A stretch of DNA of 64,000 bases from DASSNR01 sp036278935 (GTDB lineage Bacteria; Gemmatimonadota; Gemmatimonadetes; Gemmatimonadales; Gemmatimonadaceae), in assembly GCA_036278935.1 (NCBI GenBank), contig DASUKA010000146.1, forward strand, positions 1 through 64,000, in the 5' to 3' direction. Within the stretch, counting starts at the first letter, position 1, and the number at the start of each line of letters is the position of its first letter. Below are positions 50,311 to 59,033 of the stretch, one piece after another. The position numbers and the translations under genes are program-made. Under the pieces are notes generated by a model. It worked only from the letters and a program-made list of their open reading frames with translations, was not told where the DNA came from and made no database searches.

Positions 50311-51969
50311 ATGCCATCTCGCCGAACCCCGCTGCGCCCCCTGCTCGCCGCATTGCTCATCCTCGGCCTCCCCGGCGCCGCCATGGCGCAGGCGACGGTC
50401 GGCCTGGGGGATGACGCCACCACCCTGCCGGGCGGCGCGCTCCGTTTCAGCGTCGCGAATCTCTGGACGCGCTTCGATTCGCGCTTCGACAGTACCGGTG
50501 CCCAACAGTCGTTGGGTGCAGCGCTCACGAGCGACGCCGCCGGCGTGGCGCAGTTCGAGAATCTCGCGCCGCTCCAGCGCGACGTCCGCTCGCTCTCGGG
50601 ACTCTCGAGCTTCACCGTCGATATCGGGCGCACCGCGGTCTTTGCGAATGCCCGTGTGCGGACCACGCCGATCAGTCTCGAGTTGGGGCTCACGCATTGG
50701 CTGCAGATCGGGGTGCGCGTGCCGATCGTGAGCACGCGCACGGGCGTCGCGCTACGCACCAATCAGGCAGGTCCGGCCGGGAACGTGGGTGTGAATCCAG
50801 GGCTGACCAGCGGGTCGCCGGCTGCGGCGGCGAATGCGCTGCTGCTTCAGCAGTTCGCTTCCGCCGACTCGGCACTGAACGGGCAGATCGCCTCATGTAC
50901 CGCAGCGCCCACCGGCGCCAACTGCGGCGCGGTGCTCGCCGCCGGCCCTGCGCTGCTCGCCCAGGCGCAGGACGTCGCGGCCGGCCTCTCGCGGGTGTAC
51001 GGTGGCTCGTTCTTCGTGCCGCGCACAGGCAGCATGGCGGATACCGCCATCCGGGCACGAATCGCGGGTCTCGGAGCGCGCTTTGACAGTCTGGGCATTT
51101 CCGCGATCACCGCAGGCGGCCCTGCCGGATCGGACACGCCCGCGGGTGCCGGCGATCTCCAGCGCTTCATCACTGACGATGCCTTCGGGCTGGCCGGAGA
51201 CTCGCTGCAGTCGATAGAACGCACTGGCGTGGGCGACGTGGAGCTCTCCGCCAAGGTTCAATGGCTCAGCACGCTGGGGCAGGCCCGTCGCCTGCATCCG
51301 CCGAGGGGGGTGCACCTGCGCAGCGCCATCACGGGCATCCTGCGGCTGGGGACGGGCAAGCCAAGCGCACCGGGTGACTTTCTCGGCGTCGGGACCGGCG
51401 ACGGGCAGACCGATGTGGAAGTGCGCTCCGAAAACGACATCCTTTTCGGGTCGCACTTCTGGACGAGTCTCGTGGGAGTCTACGGCGTTCAGCTGGCGGA
51501 TCAGCGCGTCATGCGCATCGCGGACCCCACGCAGCCGGTTGCCGCGGCCTTCCGGCAGTTTCCGGTGGACCGCGATCTTGGCGATTACGTCGCATTGAGC
51601 GTCGCGCCGCGGCTGACATTGGGCGATTACTTCTCGATAGGAGGGCAGTATAGCTACTGGCGGAAAGCACAGGACCACTACACCGGGACCTTCTCCACCA
51701 CGAATCTGGCGGGCGACACCGTCACGCTCGACGCCTCCATTCTCGATCGGCAAACGACGCAGCGGCTCCAGCAGGTGAGCGTCGGCATCGAGTATTCGAC
51801 GGTGGCGGCCTACGCTGAAGGGCGTGCCGGCTTCCCCATCGAGATCAGCCTGGTGCATCTCGTTTCGGTGGCCGGTTCCGGCGGCTTCGCGCCAAAGACC
51901 ACACAGGATGCGATCCGCATTCGCCTCTACGCGCATCTCTTCGGCGGACCGATGTGGGGACGGCACTGA
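50311..51969 (+). CDS. Exported outer-membrane-type protein of unknown function
   Basis: A 552-residue protein with a clear signal peptide (residues 1-27, ending GAAMAQA). The mature part alternates polar and hydrophobic residues as in beta-barrels (RFSVANLWTRFDSRFD, ISLELGLTHWLQIGVRVPIV, VGDVELSAKVQWL, GVYGVQLADQRVM). A low-complexity Ala/Gly-rich stretch at about 150-280 probably forms a surface or periplasmic insert. It ends GGPMWGRH, not with an aromatic residue, so the barrel call is an inference. It has its own promoter and is convergent with recN 27 bases away. Confidence 0.7.
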   Translation: MPSRRTPLRPLLAALLILGLPGAAMAQATVGLGDDATTLPGGALRFSVANLWTRFDSRFDSTGAQQSLGAALTSDAAGVAQFENLAPLQRDVRSLSGLSSFTVDIGRTAVFANARVRTTPISLELGLTHWLQIGVRVPIVSTRTGVALRTNQAGPAGNVGVNPGLTSGSPAAAANALLLQQFASADSALNGQIASCTAAPTGANCGAVLAAGPALLAQAQDVAAGLSRVYGGSFFVPRTGSMADTAIRARIAGLGARFDSLGISAITAGGPAGSDTPAGAGDLQRFITDDAFGLAGDSLQSIERTGVGDVELSAKVQWLSTLGQARRLHPPRGVHLRSAITGILRLGTGKPSAPGDFLGVGTGDGQTDVEVRSENDILFGSHFWTSLVGVYGVQLADQRVMRIADPTQPVAAAFRQFPVDRDLGDYVALSVAPRLTLGDYFSIGGQYSYWRKAQDHYTGTFSTTNLAGDTVTLDASILDRQTTQRLQQVSVGIEYSTVAAYAEGRAGFPIEISLVHLVSVAGSGGFAPKTTQDAIRIRLYAHLFGGPMWGRH

Positions 51970-51996
51970 GCTTCACGCCCTGGCGGCGTGGGACGA

Positions 51997-53712
51997 CTAT
52001 TTCTTTCGCGCGAGCTTGCGGCGGGAGGGGGCGGGCGCAGGCGCCGCGTCCGCCGCATGGTCCAGCAACTCCCGGGCATGCGCGCGGCTCACGTCACTCT
52101 CGCTGTCGCCGCCCAGCATGCGTGCGATCTCGGCAACACGCGCATCGCCCTCCACCACGTGCGTCGCCGCCGTCGTCATGCCATGGTCCTCGCCCTTGGT
52201 GACGACGATGTGATGGTGCGCGCGCGCGGCAATCTGCGCCAGGTGCGAGATGGCGAGCACCTGATGATGAGCCGCCACGCGGCGCATCGTATCTCCCACT
52301 TGGAGCCCGACTCGCCCGCCGATTCCCGCATCCACCTCGTCGAACACCAGTGTGGGCACCCGATCCAGACGCGCGAGAATCGTCTTGAGCGCAAGCATCA
52401 CGCGTGACAACTCGCCCCCGGACGCCACCCGCGCCAGCGGCCGCGCCTCATGACCGACATTGAAGGCGACGCGGAACTCGATGTCCTCGGCGCCGGTGGC
52501 CGCAATGGCGGCGCGTGGTACGAGCCGGACCTCCAGGCGACCGTTCGGCATCCCCAGTTCGGGCAGCATGGCCTCCACGGCGGTCTCGAGGTGCGTGGCC
52601 GCCTCGGCACGTGACCGCGTGAGCGATGCCGCCTCGCGCACGAGGGCGTTCCGCGCCTCGTCGCGACGCCGCTCCAGCGACTCCAGATCGAGCGCCGCGG
52701 TATCCAGCAGGGCGAGCTCGGCGCGCGCGCTCCGGCCGGCTGCGATCACGTCGTCCAGCGTGGGCCCGTACTTCCGCGTGAGCGCGAAAAGAAGATCTCG
52801 CCGGCGCTGGACGGCATCCAGCCGCGCAGGGTCCCGCTCCACGGCGTGCGCATACTCGCTCAACGTCCGAGCCAGCTCCTCGAGCGCGTAATACCCGCTG
52901 TCGAACAGCTCCTGCAGCCGCGCAAGTGATGCATCGATACGCTGAATGGTATCGAGCGAGCGCTGCACCGTGGCGAGCGTCGGGAGCACGGCCCCATCCT
53001 CGCCATCGAGCGACAGCGCCATTCCGGTCGCGAGCGATTCCAGCTCCTCCGCGTGCTCCAGCTTGTGCGCTTCCTCCTCGAGCTGCGCATCCTCTCCGGA
53101 CGCCGGCGCCGCGTGCTCGATCTCCTCGGCCACGAAGCGGAGATAGTCGGCCCGGCGCTCCGCATCGCGCTGCCGGGCGCGCAGCGTCTCCAGCTCGCGC
53201 GCAGCCGCGGCCGCGGTGTCGAACACAGCGTGCACGCGCGCCGCCTGCTCCACGGAGCCGCCGAAGGCATCGAGCACATCGCGTTGCGCCCCTTCGCCAA
53301 GCAGCGTCTCCGCCTCGTGCTGCCCGTGCAGGTTCACGAGCAGCCGCCCGATGCGCGCGAGCAGCGCCGCCGAGGCATTCGTGTCGTTCACCCACGCGCG
53401 CGATCGACCGCTGGCCGCGATTTCTCGGCGCAGCACGACGACGGGCTCCGAGTGATCGATCCCCTGCTCCTCCAGCAGCGCCATCAGCTCGGAGCGGCCG
53501 GCGATGTCGAATACAGCTTCCACTGAGGCGCGTGCAGCGCCCGTGCGAATGAGGTCCGGGCTCGCCCGCTCGCCGAGCAACAGCCCGAGCGCCCCGACGA
53601 CGATGGACTTGCCCGCGCCGGTTTCGCCCGTGAGCACGTTGAAGCCGCTCGAGAGTGAGACCGTCAACGATTCGATGATCGCGAAGTTGGTGATGCGGAG
53701 TTCCGTCAGCAC
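51997..53712 (-). CDS. recN: DNA repair ATPase RecN
   Basis: RecN is an SMC-like ATPase that gathers double-strand break ends. The 571-residue protein has Walker A GETGAGKS at residues 29-36, two long coiled-coil arms (about 160-230 and 290-370), the ABC signature SGGELSRVMLAL and Walker B VFDEVDAGIGGRVG with the D-loop-type ending. A basic tail (PSRRKLARKK) closes the protein. The start ATG overlaps the nadK stop by seven bases. No clear SOS box is visible next to it; it appears to be transcribed with nadK and dxs. Confidence 0.97.
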   Translation of the reverse strand: MLTELRITNFAIIESLTVSLSSGFNVLTGETGAGKSIVVGALGLLLGERASPDLIRTGAARASVEAVFDIAGRSELMALLEEQGIDHSEPVVVLRREIAASGRSRAWVNDTNASAALLARIGRLLVNLHGQHEAETLLGEGAQRDVLDAFGGSVEQAARVHAVFDTAAAAARELETLRARQRDAERRADYLRFVAEEIEHAAPASGEDAQLEEEAHKLEHAEELESLATGMALSLDGEDGAVLPTLATVQRSLDTIQRIDASLARLQELFDSGYYALEELARTLSEYAHAVERDPARLDAVQRRRDLLFALTRKYGPTLDDVIAAGRSARAELALLDTAALDLESLERRRDEARNALVREAASLTRSRAEAATHLETAVEAMLPELGMPNGRLEVRLVPRAAIAATGAEDIEFRVAFNVGHEARPLARVASGGELSRVMLALKTILARLDRVPTLVFDEVDAGIGGRVGLQVGDTMRRVAAHHQVLAISHLAQIAARAHHHIVVTKGEDHGMTTAATHVVEGDARVAEIARMLGGDSESDVSRAHARELLDHAADAAPAPAPSRRKLARKK

Positions 53713-54566
53713 CGGCCCTGGTCATCGCGCCCCCTGAGCCCGCCCCAGCTCAGCTTGCGGCGCATGCGCGTGAAGAAAGTGGTATCGGGAAAGCGTACCA
53801 CGAGCACCGGCTCGCGCGCACGCTGTACCGCGAGCGTGTCTCCAGGTGCGAAGGTCGCGCCAACCTGCCCGTCGATCGTCACCAAAAGTTCGTCCGGCCC
53901 ATCTTCCGCACGCACCAGGATCTGAGCGCTGGGCGGAAGGATAACGGGCCGCACGGCCAGGGTGTGCGGCGAGATGGGGGTGAGGACGATCGAGTCGAGC
54001 GTGGGGACGACCACGGGCCCTCCGGCGGAGAGGCTGTATGCGGTGGATCCTGTAGGCGTCGAGATGATCATCCCATCGGCGGCGTATGCGCCGATCAGCT
54101 CATCGTTCACGAGCACGTGCAGGCGTACCACGCGGGCGAAGCCGCCCTTGTGCAGCACCACGTCGTTCATGGCGCGCCACCGCGTATCGCCGTGCCGCGA
54201 CGTGCGAGCTTCGAGCGTCATGCGCTGCTCGGCGGCATACGCACCGGCCGCGAAATTCTCCAGCGCCAGCTCCAGCTCCTCGCCGCTGCATGCGGTCAGG
54301 AACCCCAATCGGCCCAGGTTCACGCCAAGAATCGGCACGCTCCGCCCATCGAGCAGGCGCGCGCCGCGCAGCATGGTCCCATCACCACCCAGCGTGATCA
54401 GGGCATCGAGCTCCGCGGGATCGAACGCGCCGTTGCGGCTCGCCGTCAACCCGAGCGCCTCCTCGAAGGCGACCCGCATGCCGAGCGCCGGCGCGCGCTG
54501 CTCGATCGTCCTGAGCACGCCGGGGAGCCCCGCATAGCGGCGATTGCCCACCACGCCGACGCGCAT
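53706..54566 (-). CDS. nadK: NAD kinase
   Basis: NadK makes NADP from NAD. The protein of about 286 residues has the catalytic GGDGT at residues 60-64, the ADGMIISTPTGSTAYSLSAGGP motif that binds NAD, and PISPHTLAVRP. The usual N-E in the substrate site appears as MND-VVL, an N-D variant. The ATG at 54566 shares a base with the dxs stop; the GTG one codon upstream would also work. It lies between dxs and recN, as in many bacteria. Confidence 0.96.
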   Translation of the reverse strand: MRVGVVGNRRYAGLPGVLRTIEQRAPALGMRVAFEEALGLTASRNGAFDPAELDALITLGGDGTMLRGARLLDGRSVPILGVNLGRLGFLTACSGEELELALENFAAGAYAAEQRMTLEARTSRHGDTRWRAMNDVVLHKGGFARVVRLHVLVNDELIGAYAADGMIISTPTGSTAYSLSAGGPVVVPTLDSIVLTPISPHTLAVRPVILPPSAQILVRAEDGPDELLVTIDGQVGATFAPGDTLAVQRAREPVLVVRFPDTTFFTRMRRKLSWGGLRGRDDQGRC

Positions 54567-56458
54567 CACCCCGCCATCGCCTCGCTCTCGTGCAGCGCAC
54601 GCACGCGCCGTGCGATGCCGGCCGCGTCCAGCCCCGCCAGCGCCAGCTGCCGCTTGCGCGGCGCCTGTTCGATGAGCGTGTCGGGAACCCCGTGCACCGC
54701 CACCCGAATTGAGGGCTCGATGGCCTCGATCACCGCTGCCATGCGCGCACCGAACCCGTTCACGATGGTGCCCTCCTCCACCACCAGCAGCTGCTTGTGC
54801 CCCGCAACGATCGCGTGGAGCGTGACCTCATCGTAGGGCTTGAGGAAGCGACAGTTCACCACGCTCACGTCCAACCCGTCGGCTGCCAACTCCTCTGCCG
54901 CCGCGAGCGATGGCAGCACCATGGTGCCGACGGCCAGAATGGCCACGTCCTGTCCCTGGCGAAGCACCTCCCACGTGCCGTACGGCACCGCCGGGATATC
55001 GGAGATCGGCCCCACCACATCCGGGGCGGCATCGCGTGGGTAGCGCACCGAGAATGGGCCAGCCGTGTGGGCGAGCCCCGCGCGGAGGAGCCCCAGCAGC
55101 TCGGCGCCATTCTTTGGCGCGGTGATTGTCATGCCGGGCACGGCGAGCAAGTACGCGATGTCGTACAGCCCCATGTGCGTGGGCCCGTCTTCGCCCACGA
55201 GCCCCGCGCGGTCCAGGCAGAACAGCACCGGCAGATGCTGGAGGCTGACATCGTGGATGATGTTGTCGTACGCGCGCTGAAGAAACGTCGAGTAGATGGC
55301 TACCGCTGGTCGGATCCCCTGCGTGGCCAGCCCCCCAGCGAACGTGACCGCGTGCCCTTCCGCGATGCCGACGTCGAAGAAGCGATCGGGATACCGGCTG
55401 GCGAAGTGATTGGTACCGGTGCCGGTCGGCATGGCGGCCGTGATCGCGACCAGATCGGGGTGCTCGGCCCCGAGCTCGGCCAGCCCCTTCCCGAACACCG
55501 CCGTGTATGCGGGGTTCGCTGACGATACCGTGCGCGCCTTTCCCGTAGCGGGGTCGTGGTTGGCCGGCAGCGCATGCCATTTCTCGTGGTGCTCTCCGGC
55601 CGGGAAGCCCTTCCCCTTCTGCGTGACCACGTGCACGAGTCGTGGCGTGCGCAGCGCCTTCACGGCGGTCATCGTCTCCATGAGCGCGTCGATGTCGTGA
55701 CCATCCACAGGCCCGAAGTAGCGGAAGCCCAACTCCTCGAACAGCACGCCGGGCGTGAGGAACGACTTGACGCTCTCCTCCCAGCGCCGCACCAGCCCGC
55801 CCACCGCCGCCAGCCGGCCTGGCAGCTCGTCCACGACCTGTCCGATGGCGCTGCGCATGCGATTGTAGATCGGATTGCGCTGCACCGAGACCAGGTACTG
55901 CGAGATGGCCCCGACGTTCGGCGCGATGGACATCTCGTTGTCGTTGAGCACCACGAGAATATCGCGGTCCGACGCGCCGGCGTTGTTCAGTCCTTCGTAC
56001 GACAACCCCGACGTCAGTGCGCCGTCACCCACCACAGCCACCACGCGGAAGTCGGCTCCCTTGATGTCGCGCGCGGTCGCGATGCCCAGCGCGGCGGAGA
56101 TCGCCGTGGCCGCATGGCCAGCGCCGAACGCATCGTACTCGCTTTCCGTGCGCTTGAGGAAGCCGGAGATCCCATCCTCCCGCCGCAGCGTTTCGAAGCG
56201 GTCCCGCCGCCCGGTGAGCATCTTGTGCGGGTACCCCTGGTGCCCCACGTCCCACACGATCTGGTCGCGCGGCGCGTCGAACACGGCATGCAGCGCCACT
56301 GTCAGCTCGACAACGCCGAGCCCCGCCCCAATATGCCCACCGGTGCGCGAGCAGCTGTCGATAAGCGCGGCGCGCAGTTCCGCGGCGAGCTCTCGCAGCT
56401 GGTCGCGCGAGAGCGACTTGAGATCGGCGGGTCCGTTGATGCGTTCGAGGAGAGACAT
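54566..56458 (-). CDS. dxs: 1-deoxy-D-xylulose-5-phosphate synthase
   Basis: Dxs condenses pyruvate and glyceraldehyde 3-phosphate using thiamine diphosphate, the first step of the MEP pathway; dxr is at 17.7 kb. The 630-residue chain shows VWDVGHQGYPHKMLTGR, the TPP motif VVGDGALTSGLSYEGLNNAG, and the transketolase central domain with CLDRAGLVGEDGPTHMG. Length matches the family. It follows ispA but is separated from it by a heptad-repeat hairpin. Confidence 0.98.
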   Translation of the reverse strand: MSLLERINGPADLKSLSRDQLRELAAELRAALIDSCSRTGGHIGAGLGVVELTVALHAVFDAPRDQIVWDVGHQGYPHKMLTGRRDRFETLRREDGISGFLKRTESEYDAFGAGHAATAISAALGIATARDIKGADFRVVAVVGDGALTSGLSYEGLNNAGASDRDILVVLNDNEMSIAPNVGAISQYLVSVQRNPIYNRMRSAIGQVVDELPGRLAAVGGLVRRWEESVKSFLTPGVLFEELGFRYFGPVDGHDIDALMETMTAVKALRTPRLVHVVTQKGKGFPAGEHHEKWHALPANHDPATGKARTVSSANPAYTAVFGKGLAELGAEHPDLVAITAAMPTGTGTNHFASRYPDRFFDVGIAEGHAVTFAGGLATQGIRPAVAIYSTFLQRAYDNIIHDVSLQHLPVLFCLDRAGLVGEDGPTHMGLYDIAYLLAVPGMTITAPKNGAELLGLLRAGLAHTAGPFSVRYPRDAAPDVVGPISDIPAVPYGTWEVLRQGQDVAILAVGTMVLPSLAAAEELAADGLDVSVVNCRFLKPYDEVTLHAIVAGHKQLLVVEEGTIVNGFGARMAAVIEAIEPSIRVAVHGVPDTLIEQAPRKRQLALAGLDAAGIARRVRALHESEAMAG

Positions 56459-56467
56459 GAGGCGTGG

Positions 56468-56598
56468 GTTGTGAGTTATAAGTTATGAGTGATGAGTCGT
56501 GAGCTTGGGCAAAGGCCGCGTTGGGCAGTGGGCGCTCTCGGTCCGGGGCGCAGCATGTACCTCTCAGCACTCACAACCCGCAACTCATAACTCATGAC
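56468..56598. repeat. Heptad-repeat hairpin element B, between ispA and dxs
   Basis: The left arm 56468-56502 is five tandem 7-base units: GTTGTGA, GTTATAA, GTTATGA, GTGATGA, GTCGTGA. The right arm 56564-56598 holds five such units in inverted orientation; read on the minus strand these are GTCATGA, GTTATGA, GTTGCGG, GTTGTGA, GTGCTGA. The arms pair imperfectly around a 61-base centre. On the minus strand the element begins immediately after the ispA stop and ends 10 bases before dxs. Confidence 0.8.
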
Positions 56599-56599
56599 C

Positions 56600-57526
56600 C
56601 TATCGTTGTCGCGCCACCGCAAAGTGCGCCAGCCGCTCCAGCGATGGCGTGAGCACGCCTGAGCGCTCGAGCGCCAGGCAGGCCTGCTCCGCGAACGCAC
56701 GTGCACGCGCCATCGCTCCTTCTACACCGAGCAGGGCCGGATAGGTGCTCTTGCGGAGCACTGCATCCCGCCCCGCCGTCTTACCAAGCTGGTCGCTGCT
56801 GGCGGTGGCATCCAACACGTCATCCGTCACCTGGAAGGCCAGTCCGACGGCGTTCCCGTATTCAGCGAGGGCGCCGACCACATCGTCGCTCGCGTCGGCC
56901 GCCATCGCCCCTATCTCTACGGCCGCGGCGATGAGCGAGCCCGTCTTTGCGCGATGGATGCGCTCCAGCTCCGCAAGCGAAAGCAAGCGCCCCTCCCCTT
57001 CCAGATCGAGCAGCTGCCCGCCGACCATTCCACCGCCGCCGGACGCCTGCATCAGCTTCCGAACGATCGCGCCACATGCGGCGTCCGGCAACCCGAGCCC
57101 GCGCGCGGCGTCCATCGCCGTGCGCACGGCCAGCGGCACCATGACGAGGCCGGCCGTCATCGCGTGCGCAATGCCATAGACGCGATGCGTCGTCGGACGG
57201 CCTCGGCGCAAATCGTCGTCGTCCATGCACGGCAGATCATCATGCACCAGCGAGTAGCTATGCACCACCTCCACCGACGCCGCCAGCGCGCTGGCGTTGC
57301 CGCTGCCGCCCGCCGCGCGATAGGCCGCGAGGAGCAGGATTGGACGCAATCGCTTGCCCGGGCCGAGGAGACTGTACCGCACCGCCGCGGCGACGCCGGG
57401 TGGCAGGACGTGCAGCGATCGATCGCAGACGACGTGCAGCGCCGCGTCTACGGCCGCCCGGTCGCCAGCGTCGAGCGCCGCGGCCGCGCTATCCGGCGGT
57501 GAGCTTGGCGAGCGCAAAACCGCCAT
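56600..57526 (-). CDS. ispA: Polyprenyl (farnesyl/geranylgeranyl) diphosphate synthase
   Basis: IspA-type enzymes extend DMAPP with IPP to C15 or C20 diphosphates. The first aspartate-rich motif is DDLPCMDDDDLRRG (DDx4D, the bacterial short-chain type) and the second is FQVTDDVLD. LLGPGKRLRPILL and KTGSLIAAAVEIGA are also diagnostic. 308 residues is typical. The ATG at 57526 overlaps xseB by 38 bases; no suitable later start precedes the conserved GPGKRLRP region. It belongs to the xseA-xseB-ispA-dxs set. Confidence 0.95.
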   Translation of the reverse strand: MAVLRSPSSPPDSAAAALDAGDRAAVDAALHVVCDRSLHVLPPGVAAAVRYSLLGPGKRLRPILLLAAYRAAGGSGNASALAASVEVVHSYSLVHDDLPCMDDDDLRRGRPTTHRVYGIAHAMTAGLVMVPLAVRTAMDAARGLGLPDAACGAIVRKLMQASGGGGMVGGQLLDLEGEGRLLSLAELERIHRAKTGSLIAAAVEIGAMAADASDDVVGALAEYGNAVGLAFQVTDDVLDATASSDQLGKTAGRDAVLRKSTYPALLGVEGAMARARAFAEQACLALERSGVLTPSLERLAHFAVARQR

Positions 57527-57704
57527 CCTCGTCTTCCGTCAGGACACGCACCTGCCCTTCCGCCTCGGCCAGTGTGGCGGCAGCGGACTTGAGGCGCTGT
57601 ACGCCTTCATTGAAGAGCGCGAGTGCCTGGTCCAGGTCGAGATCGTCGTGCTCGAGCGCCGCGACAATGTCTTCAATACGACGGAGATCGGCTTCGTAGG
57701 GCAT
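57489..57704 (-). CDS. xseB: Exodeoxyribonuclease VII small subunit
   Basis: XseB multimerises on XseA to form exonuclease VII. The 71-residue protein shows the family pattern YEADLRRIEDIVAALE followed by LDLDQALALFNEGVQRLKSAAATLAEAEGQVRVL. It starts 6 bases after xseA and overlaps ispA by 38 bases. Confidence 0.95.
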   Translation of the reverse strand: MPYEADLRRIEDIVAALEHDDLDLDQALALFNEGVQRLKSAAATLAEAEGQVRVLTEDEDGGFALAKLTAG

Positions 57705-57710
57705 GAAGGC

Positions 57711-59033
57711 TCAGCGGGAGGATGGGCCGCCGGCGGAGTCGGAGCCGGCCGTACGGTGTAGCTGATCAACAGTCGCCCGAACGGTGCCGTCGCGCAAGAC
57801 GAGATCAAAGGCCTGACCCGGTGAGAAGCTCGCCACGCCCTGGAGCGTCGCGCCGCCCGGGTCGCGCGCCACCGCGTACCCGCGCCCCAGCACCGCGAGC
57901 GGACTCAGCGCATGCATCCGGGCGCCAAGCGCCGAGAGCGTGGCGGCATGGCGTTCCAGGGCGTGGGTGGCGCCGTGCTGCAGGGCACGCGCCGCCTGTG
58001 CCAGCCGCATCTGTTCCCGTGCGGTGCGCCGCTCCATCCCGTCGCGCAGCGCCAGCGCGTCGGCGGCAAGCCCGGCCCGGAGGTCATCCAGCACCGGCAC
58101 GGCGGTCTCCGCGGCCGCCGATGGGGTGGCCGCACGAACGTCCGCCACCAGATCGCAGAGCGTCACGTCCACCTCGTGCCCCACCGCGGAGATGGTAGGC
58201 ACCGCGCACGCGGCCACCGCGCGCGCCAGATGCTCGTCGTTGAACGCCCAGAGATCCTCGCGTGCCCCCCCGCCGCGTCCGATGATGACCAGCTCCGCGC
58301 CTCCCCACCGGCTCAGGCGCCCGATGGCGGCAGCCAGTTCGCCCGCAGCGCCGTCGCCCTGCACCCTGGCCGGAGCAACCACAATCTCCACCAGTGGGCA
58401 CCTGCGGCGAATCACCGCGATGATGTCGTGCAGCGCCGCTCCCGAGGGACTTGTCACCACGCCCACGCGGCGCGGGAAAGGTGGAAGCGGGCGCTTGCGC
58501 TCGTCCGCCAGTAGCCCGTCGCACTCCAGGCGCACTCGCGCCTCCTCCAGCGCTTTGCGCCAGAGTCCGTCACCAGCCGCTTCCATGGCAGTGACCTTGA
58601 GTTGCACGTCGCCGCGTGCCGTGTACATCGTGAGCTGACCACGCACGGTCAGCTGCATCCCGTCGTCCGGTGCGGCGGGAATGCCGTGCTGGTCGCGCGA
58701 CCAGACGACGCATCGGATCTGGGAAGACTCATCGCGCAGACAGAAATACCAGTGGCGATTCCGGTGCGCCTTGAAGTCGCTCACCTCGCCCCGCACCCAG
58801 AGCGGCGTGAACGCCCCCTCCAGCACGTCCTTCGCGATCCGCGTAAGCGACCCCACCGATACGGCGGATGCCGGCGAAGCGCCGGGAATGGACGCGAGTC
58901 CGCCGCCGGTAACCCACCCGCCGTCTCCTTCGCCGTGCAGCGAGCTCGTGCCGGCCGACGCGGCAAAGAGGTCCGGCTCGGCCTGCGGAGCCTGGCGGCC
59001 GCCCGCCGGGCGCGTGGAGCGCCGACGTGTCAT
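57711..59033 (-). CDS. xseA: Exodeoxyribonuclease VII large subunit
   Basis: XseA degrades single-stranded DNA from both ends. The 440-residue protein has an N-terminal OB domain (LWVRGEVSDFKAHRNRHWYFCLRDE), then the catalytic domain with RVGVVTSPSGAALHDII, VIIGRGGGAREDLWAFNDE and ISAVGHEVDVTLCDLVADVRAATPSAAAE, then a coiled-coil region and the C-terminal LGRGYAVARD. About 55 residues of Gly/Ser-rich sequence precede the OB domain. ATG 59033 overlaps the folD stop (ATGA). Confidence 0.97.
   Translation of the reverse strand: MTRRRSTRPAGGRQAPQAEPDLFAASAGTSSLHGEGDGGWVTGGGLASIPGASPASAVSVGSLTRIAKDVLEGAFTPLWVRGEVSDFKAHRNRHWYFCLRDESSQIRCVVWSRDQHGIPAAPDDGMQLTVRGQLTMYTARGDVQLKVTAMEAAGDGLWRKALEEARVRLECDGLLADERKRPLPPFPRRVGVVTSPSGAALHDIIAVIRRRCPLVEIVVAPARVQGDGAAGELAAAIGRLSRWGGAELVIIGRGGGAREDLWAFNDEHLARAVAACAVPTISAVGHEVDVTLCDLVADVRAATPSAAAETAVPVLDDLRAGLAADALALRDGMERRTAREQMRLAQAARALQHGATHALERHAATLSALGARMHALSPLAVLGRGYAVARDPGGATLQGVASFSPGQAFDLVLRDGTVRATVDQLHRTAGSDSAGGPSSR

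Noticed and set aside
56468..56598. Regularly spaced short repeats that could suggest a CRISPR array
   Set aside because: The units are 7 bases, directly tandem without spacers, and arranged in two inverted arms; no cas gene is in the window.
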